The notes beneath the pieces were generated by a model. That model saw only the letters and a list, made by a program, of their open reading frames with translations. It ran no database searches and had not been told where the DNA came from. Shown here in pieces: positions 27,860 to 32,957 of a stretch of 32,957 nucleotides of DNA (the stretch's first letter is position 1; each line of letters begins with the position of its first letter). The position numbers and the translations under genes were made by a program. The DNA comes from Actinomycetota bacterium. Its GTDB lineage: Bacteria; Actinomycetota; Thermoleophilia; RBG-16-64-13. The stretch lies in the NCBI GenBank assembly GCA_012729575.1, contig JAAYCW010000027.1, positions 1 to 32,957 of the forward strand, in the 5' to 3' direction.

Positions 27860-29184
27860 AGTGGTCCTCCCTCAGACGAAGGGACGTGATCGGGAACCGC
27901 GCCGGACGCCTCGCCGCGGCGCGATGCGCCGGCGTCGATCCCTCCAAATACCAGTTCATATGTATGACGGGCGATCATCAGCTCTTCATTGGTGTGTACG
28001 AGCATCACCGAACAGGACGCGCCCGGCGTACTCACGATCGACGCGTTCGCCTGGTTCCTTATCGGGTCCATGACGACACCCAGATATTCCAAGCCCTCGC
28101 AGATGAGCGAGCGGACGGTCACCGCGTTCTCCCCTATCCCCCCCGTGAAGACCAGCAGGTCCAGCCCGCCCAAGACCGCGGCCAGCGACCCGATGGTCCT
28201 GCGCGCCTGATAGCAGAACATCTCAACCGCCTGCGCCGCGGCTGCATGGCCGCCGGCGCGCAACTCCAACAGCGTCTCCATGTCGGCCGTCTCCCCCGAC
28301 ACCCCCTGCAGGCCGCTCTCCTTGTCGAGAAGGCGTTCCAGAGTCTTGTCATCGTAGCCGCATTCCCGGACCAAGTAGATCAATACCCCAGGGTCCAGGT
28401 CGCCGCTGCGGGTCCCCATCATGAAGCCGCCCAACGGGGTCATGCCCATGGTGGTCTCCACCGGGTGACCGTCAAGACAGGCCACCATGCTGCCACCGTT
28501 GCCCAGATGGGCGATCACCACACGGCCCTTCGCCCGTTCCGCGAGCACGCTCAACACGTATTCGTAAGACAGCCCGTGAAACCCATACTTGTGCACTCCC
28601 TGGTCGAAGAATCGACGGGGCAGAGGGAGCCGCCGGGCGATCTCGGGCATTCCGGCGTGGAACGCGGTGTCGAAACAGGCCACCTGGGGCAAACCGGGCC
28701 GCTGCGCCCGAAGGGCTTCGATGACCCGCAATCCGGCCGACATGTGCAACGGCGCCCAGGCCCTGTGCTCCCGCAGGTCATTGATCAACTCAGGCGTGAG
28801 TATCTTCGGACTGAAATGATTCGGCCCACCGTGGACCACCCGGTGCCCGATAGCCTCGATGGATGGAAGCTCCCTATCGGACAAGACGGCCAAGGCTTGG
28901 TCGATGGCGTATTCGTACTCGACGCTGTCCAGAACGCGATCGGCAAACGTCTCCCCGCTACAGTCGACGAACCACAGCCTTCCGCCGCCCTGTCCTATCC
29001 CCTCAACCGCCCCCCGGGCCAGCAACTCTTCCCCGGGACCATCTTCGGGCAGTCTCGGTCCCGACCCATCCTCCGCGGGCCCCCTGCCCCTGGGTGGCCC
29101 CATCTCATAAAGATGGAACTTCAAGGAGGAGGACCCACTGTTGATGCACATGATGGTCTGGCTGGCGGCCACCGCCTCATCCAC
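27856..29184 (-). CDS. ackA: acetate kinase
   Basis: [86 protein letters not shown]-type motifs; ATGA overlap with xfp. Start at 29184 or 29151. Confidence 0.97.
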   Translation of the reverse strand: MDEAVAASQTIMCINSGSSSLKFHLYEMGPPRGRGPAEDGSGPRLPEDGPGEELLARGAVEGIGQGGGRLWFVDCSGETFADRVLDSVEYEYAIDQALAVLSDRELPSIEAIGHRVVHGGPNHFSPKILTPELINDLREHRAWAPLHMSAGLRVIEALRAQRPGLPQVACFDTAFHAGMPEIARRLPLPRRFFDQGVHKYGFHGLSYEYVLSVLAERAKGRVVIAHLGNGGSMVACLDGHPVETTMGMTPLGGFMMGTRSGDLDPGVLIYLVRECGYDDKTLERLLDKESGLQGVSGETADMETLLELRAGGHAAAAQAVEMFCYQARRTIGSLAAVLGGLDLLVFTGGIGENAVTVRSLICEGLEYLGVVMDPIRNQANASIVSTPGASCSVMLVHTNEELMIARHTYELVFGGIDAGASRRGEASGAVPDHVPSSEGGPL

Positions 29185-29192
29185 ACTCTTCG

Positions 29193-29807
29193 TCAGAACC
29201 GACCACCCTCCCCACGTTCACGACGGCCTCCGTCTTTCAGTTCCTGCCAACGGAAGCAGTCGATCGTGTGATCATTCACCATACCGGTGGCCTGCATATG
29301 CGCGTAGCAGATCACAGGACCAACGAAGCGGAAACCGCGCGCTTTGAGGTCGCGACTTAACCTCCTGGCCTCATCCGTCTCAGCCGGGACCTCCGCAACG
29401 GTTCGCCACCTATTATGAATGGTTTCACCATCGACGAATCGCCAAACGTAAGTGGCGAAACTCCCATGGTCCTCTTGAACGCGCAGAAAGGCCCGGGCGT
29501 TGGAGATGGCCGCTTCCACCTTCAGACGATTGCGGATGATGCCTGGGTCGGCCAGCAACCGCTCGACATCCTCCGAGCCGTAATCTGCCACTTTCGCCGG
29601 GTCAAAACCTGAGAAGGCTTTGCGGTACCCCTCGCGCCTGCGAAGTATGGTCAGCCAACTCAACCCTGCCTGAGCACCCTCAAGCAGCAGGAACTCGAAT
29701 AGGCGTTGATCATCGTGGACCGGTACGCCCCACTCCCGATCGTGGTACCTGACGTAGAGAGGGTCATCTCCCACCCAGGCGCAGCGTCCAGGCGATTCCG
29801 GCATCAA
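29193..29807 (-). CDS. tag: DNA-3-methyladenine glycosylase I
   Basis: RCAWVGDDPLYVRYHDREWGVPVHDDQRLFEFLLLEGAQAGLSWLTILRRREGYRKAFSGFDP; GFRFVGPVICYAHMQATGMVNDH. Confidence 0.96.
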   Translation of the reverse strand: MMPESPGRCAWVGDDPLYVRYHDREWGVPVHDDQRLFEFLLLEGAQAGLSWLTILRRREGYRKAFSGFDPAKVADYGSEDVERLLADPGIIRNRLKVEAAISNARAFLRVQEDHGSFATYVWRFVDGETIHNRWRTVAEVPAETDEARRLSRDLKARGFRFVGPVICYAHMQATGMVNDHTIDCFRWQELKDGGRRERGEGGRF

Positions 29808-30013
29808 GCTGAGATCCTCTCAGTGGAGCGTCCGCAGCGGCCGAACCGAGCACCGGTCATACCAGGCACGATGCGCAGCCACCAGGACGCTCTACTCATC
29901 ACAGACCCTCAACTCAACGCTCGGTTCTAGGACAATCACCCTCGAGTCTGAGACTTCTCAACACCCCCTGACGGTCTTCGTTGGCGTCGCAGCTCCTTCA
30001 CCGTCAAGCACGG

Positions 30014-31315
30014 TCATGTTGTCAGACCCGGAAGGAACGTCGCTATTTGCGGGAATAGTAGTAAGAATATGATACAGACGATCAATGCAGCGAGAAACGG
30101 AAATATACCCCTGAATATCGTTTCCAGAGGTACATCTGGTGCCACCCCTTTTATAACATATACGTTCACACCTACCGGGGGAGTGATAACGCCCATTTCT
30201 GCAGCAAGAACTATCATGACTCCGAACCAGATAGGGTCATATCCCATCTTAGTGACAATGGGGAACAGAATCGGGATTGTAAGAGTGACAAGGGCCAGCG
30301 AATCCATGAAGCAGCCGCCGATGAGATATATAGCCATGATCATCAACATGATGAGCATTGGGGGGACCGGCAGCCCTCCCACCCATTCAGAGAGCGCGAA
30401 CGGCGCTCTGGTTATCGCCATGAAGTGACCGAATATGGTGGCGCCGGCAATGATGGTGAACACCATGGCCGTTATTCGGGTCGTCTCAGCCAGAGCACTC
30501 CACAGGGCCTTCACACTCACCGTTCTCCTCACCACGGCGATCACGAGAGCCCCAAAGGCCCCGATCGCTCCGGCCTCCGTGGGAGTGAACCAGCCGACGA
30601 ACAGCCCTCCCATCACCAGAGCGAACAGCAGCAACATCTCGATGATGCCACTGAGCGCTCTCACCTTCTGGCCCAAAGACGTCTTCTCCGCAGCGGGAGC
30701 AAGCTCGGGCTTCCGCCATACCAGAAACATCACCGTGAGGGCAAACAGAATGGTGAGGAGAATCCCCGGTAGAATGCCCGCGATGAACAGCTTCCCGATG
30801 GACTGTTCGGTCATTACCCCGTAGATGATCAGCACCGTACTCGGGGGGATCATGATGGCCAAGCTGCCGGCAGAAGCAACCGCTCCGGTGGCAAGAGCGT
30901 CCTGGTACTTGTAACGCTTCATCTCGGGCAACGTCACCTTGCCCATAGCGGCGGCCGCGGCGGTCGTGGACCCGCACATGGCTCCAAACCCGGCGCACGC
31001 GACGATAGTGGCCAGCGCCAGACCGCCACGTCGGTGCCCGAACCAAGCGTTGGCAGCTCCGAACAGGCGCGTACTGATCCCAGCGTAGAACGCTATCGTC
31101 CCCATCAAAACGAACATCGGTGCTACAGACAACGAATACGACGAATACGTTACCCAAATGTCCTTCGCAACGATCCGCAGGGCCGGCGACCATGCCGACG
31201 CAATACCGAATCCTACACAACCGACCGCAGCCATCGTATATGCCACAGGCATACGCAGCAGAAATATGATAACCAGAACTACAATACCAAGTACAGCAAT
31301 GGTTGTCGCACTCAT
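30014..31315 (-). CDS. dctM: TRAP transporter large permease (DctM family)
   Basis: Multi-TM, GFGAMCGSTTAAAAAMGKVTLPEMKRYKY, SLAIMIPPSTVLIIYGVMTEQSIGKLFIAGILPG, GWFTPTEAGAIGAFGAL, MGVITPPVGVNVYV. Confidence 0.96.
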   Translation of the reverse strand: MSATTIAVLGIVVLVIIFLLRMPVAYTMAAVGCVGFGIASAWSPALRIVAKDIWVTYSSYSLSVAPMFVLMGTIAFYAGISTRLFGAANAWFGHRRGGLALATIVACAGFGAMCGSTTAAAAAMGKVTLPEMKRYKYQDALATGAVASAGSLAIMIPPSTVLIIYGVMTEQSIGKLFIAGILPGILLTILFALTVMFLVWRKPELAPAAEKTSLGQKVRALSGIIEMLLLFALVMGGLFVGWFTPTEAGAIGAFGALVIAVVRRTVSVKALWSALAETTRITAMVFTIIAGATIFGHFMAITRAPFALSEWVGGLPVPPMLIMLMIMAIYLIGGCFMDSLALVTLTIPILFPIVTKMGYDPIWFGVMIVLAAEMGVITPPVGVNVYVIKGVAPDVPLETIFRGIFPFLAALIVCIIFLLLFPQIATFLPGLTT

Positions 31316-31797
31316 GGCTTCACAGCCTTACTTATACTTTTTATCCAAGAGGGTAATATCGCAACAGCCGTCATCGCTAGGCCAAAAGCCAAAAACCACA
31401 AAAACGGATAAAACGGCACGTACACAGCCATAGTAGTCTCACGTGATACTTTCATTTCTTGTCCGACTATTACGGCCTGCCAACTAGCAATAGCAAAAAA
31501 CGCTACGCTAAACAGTCCAATGAAGCTGCCAACAATACCCTGAACACGATCAGGAAGCCGTTCCATCAAAATCTCAACTGCAATATGGCCGTTTTCGTAT
31601 GCACAATAGGCAACTGCCGAGCTGACAGATACTGCGGTTAGTAACTGAACATAGTCATAGGTTCCCTGGATAGAACTCCAACCATATCTGAGTATCACAT
31701 TGGCAACAACAAGCATCATCATAACGAACAAGCCAATGCGGGCGATATAGTCGAAATACTTGGTTATTGCTCCAACGAAACGGAAGAGTTTATCCAT
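31312..31797 (-). CDS. dctQ: TRAP transporter small permease (DctQ family)
   Basis: 4-TM protein, VANVILRYGWSSIQGTYDYVQLLTAVSVSSAVAYCAYENGHIAVEILMERLP; ATGA overlap with dctM. Confidence 0.92.
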   Translation of the reverse strand: MDKLFRFVGAITKYFDYIARIGLFVMMMLVVANVILRYGWSSIQGTYDYVQLLTAVSVSSAVAYCAYENGHIAVEILMERLPDRVQGIVGSFIGLFSVAFFAIASWQAVIVGQEMKVSRETTMAVYVPFYPFLWFLAFGLAMTAVAILPSWIKSISKAVKP

Positions 31798-31841
31798 GTT
31801 GAAGCGACCTCACCTTTCGAGTCGCAGCGAGAAGGTATCGT

Positions 31842-31879
31842 GTCTTTGGGCGCCCCGGCAAACCGGGGCGCCCGAAGAC
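31842..31879 (-). promoter_or_regulatory. strong intercistronic hairpin between dctP and dctQ
   Basis: GTCTTt-GGGCGCCCCGG-CAAA-CCGGGGCGCCC-gAAGAC: 11-bp perfect GC stem with tetraloop, extended by 5 bp beyond one mismatch; no T-run after it on the minus strand. Confidence 0.75.
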
Positions 31880-31893
31880 TATGAAAGGCCGAT

Positions 31894-32957
31894 TTACGGT
31901 TCCCACTTTTCGTATTCACGCTCGTTGGCTTCGGCCATGATCGCCTTCACGTCGGCGATGATCTCCTGTCCAGGCAGACCTAGACCGTCCAGGGTGGCCT
32001 GATGCTCCACCTCTATGGGCTTGATGATCTCGGTCAGCTTCGCCTGCTCGGCCTCGGGCAGGTAATGGATCTCATGTCCCTCGGATATCTCGATCGCGTG
32101 CTCATGAGCGTAATCCCACATGGCGCCGGCCTTTATGGCTGCATCCATCGCGACCTGGTCGAACGCCGCTTTGAGATCATCCGGGAGCGAATTCCACTTG
32201 TCCAGGTTCATAGCCACCCAGAAGAAGTCCGAAGCATAGAGCTGGTTCATGAGCGTGGAATGGCCAAAGAGCTCATTGTGCTTCCAACCTTCCAATGTTT
32301 CCGCCGGGGAGAGAAGGGCGTCGATGGTACCCTTCTGAGCCGCTTCATAAACGTCTGCCATCGGCATGGATATCGGGTCTGCGCCGACCAGCCCGATGGC
32401 TCCCACCGAGGTACCGGAACATCTGATTCTCAGGCCCTTGAGCTGGTCGACGGTTTCGATCGGATAGTCGGCATGCAGCCATCCGGGCCCGCAGGCATAG
32501 ATGAAGAGCACATGGGTACCGGCGAACTCTTCAGGTTGGTACTTGTCGTACAGCGTCTGACCTGCCCAAGCCATTGCGCTCGTGTTTTCCGGAGGAGAGA
32601 TGCCCGGCTGCATCGCCGTCTGCATCACCGGGAACGACTGCGGATTGTAACCCATGCTCGATTGTCCGCAATCGGCAATGCCGGACTTCACCGCGTCATA
32701 GTTGTCCGCCGGAGCCGACAGCGTGTTGACTGGGAACCATTCGATCTCGAACTTGTACTTGCCGTTGGTGGCCTGCTCCACCATCTCAAACAGGCCGGGG
32801 AAGTTGTGCGTCTGGTCGACGTGCGTAGGAGGCTTCTCATGAGTGAACGAGAGCTTTATGACCTCGGGCTCTGCTGTGCCCGCGGTGGTCGTGGTTTCCG
32901 GAGCGGCTGTTGTCTCCGGGCCCGCTGTGGTCTCTGGGCCGGCGGTAGTCTCCGGAC
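31894..32957 (-). CDS. dctP: TRAP transporter substrate-binding protein (DctP family), 5' end truncated by window edge
   Basis: LSFTHEKPPTHVDQ..., KSGIADCGQSSMGYNPQSFPVMQ, TVDQLKGLRIRCSGTSVGAIGLVGADPISMPMADVYEAAQKGTIDALLSPAETLEGWK. Frame stays open to 32957, upstream of the supplied ORF start. Confidence 0.93.
   Translation of the reverse strand, partial: PETTAGPETTAGPETTAAPETTTTAGTAEPEVIKLSFTHEKPPTHVDQTHNFPGLFEMVEQATNGKYKFEIEWFPVNTLSAPADNYDAVKSGIADCGQSSMGYNPQSFPVMQTAMQPGISPPENTSAMAWAGQTLYDKYQPEEFAGTHVLFIYACGPGWLHADYPIETVDQLKGLRIRCSGTSVGAIGLVGADPISMPMADVYEAAQKGTIDALLSPAETLEGWKHNELFGHSTLMNQLYASDFFWVAMNLDKWNSLPDDLKAAFDQVAMDAAIKAGAMWDYAHEHAIEISEGHEIHYLPEAEQAKLTEIIKPIEVEHQATLDGLGLPGQEIIADVKAIMAEANEREYEKWEP
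32878..32955 (-). repeat. 18-nt tandem repeat encoding PETTAG-type linker in DctP
   Basis: Minus-strand reading PETTAG-PETTAG-PETTAA-PETTTTAG followed by TAEPEVIKLSF; may continue beyond the window. Confidence 0.85.

Noticed and set aside
27886-29271. 461-aa plus-strand ORF antisense to ackA
   Set aside because: Same GC-bias shadow effect; His/Arg/Pro-rich with no domain signal.
29855-29863. GGT-CAT-ACC site upstream of tag-ackA-xfp, as a second target of the FadR-HAD regulator
   Set aside because: Only the GGT-N3-ACC core matches (CGGTCATACCA, not TGGTNNNACCA); several such cores are expected by chance in 33 kb. A genome-wide motif scan would be needed.
29808-30013. 206-nt gap between dctM and tag as a small RNA or strong terminator
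   Set aside because: Only weak inverted repeats (TGACGGT/ACCGTCA with a long loop) and no T-tract; insufficient support.
1-32957. CRISPR arrays, transposases, prophage or defence islands
   Set aside because: No regularly spaced identical repeats, integrase/transposase or phage motifs seen in the ORFs; the only tandem repeats are coding low-complexity segments.

Overview
GC-rich bacterial chromosomal window, probably from an actinobacterial or Thermoleophilia-like lineage (inferred from gene content; taxonomy not testable here). From left to right: (1) tRNA-Thr(CGT) and a minus-strand replication/RNA cluster: ricT/PSP1-like, holB, tmk, topA; then a STAS anti-sigma antagonist, a membrane TPR protein, and an amidohydrolase resembling aminodeoxyfutalosine deaminase. 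(2) A compact nuoABCDHIJKLMN operon with nuoE, nuoF and nuoG absent. (3) Divergent tatC, then a FadR/GntR-type regulator fused to a Cof-like HAD domain. (4) A CaCA-type exchanger and a TSUP (TauE/SafE) + DUF1634 pair. (5) A zinc-ribbon/TM/Thr-Ser linker/propeller-like protein. (6) tag-ackA-xfp (phosphoketolase shunt). (7) A TRAP transporter dctP-dctQ-dctM, with dctP running off the window. The strongest candidate for something undescribed is the FCD-GntR::HAD fusion. Its HAD motif I reads GLDGT instead of DLDGT (nucleophile Asp to Gly), and a perfect GATGGT-GTT-ACCATC palindrome, a FadR-family-like operator, sits just before its ATG. Other points of interest are an archaeal-looking TopA core carrying a hexad Lys-rich tail, the NuoEFG-less complex I, a very strong intercistronic hairpin in the TRAP operon, and an AT-rich dctQ island. 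No CRISPR array, transposase or prophage was seen.
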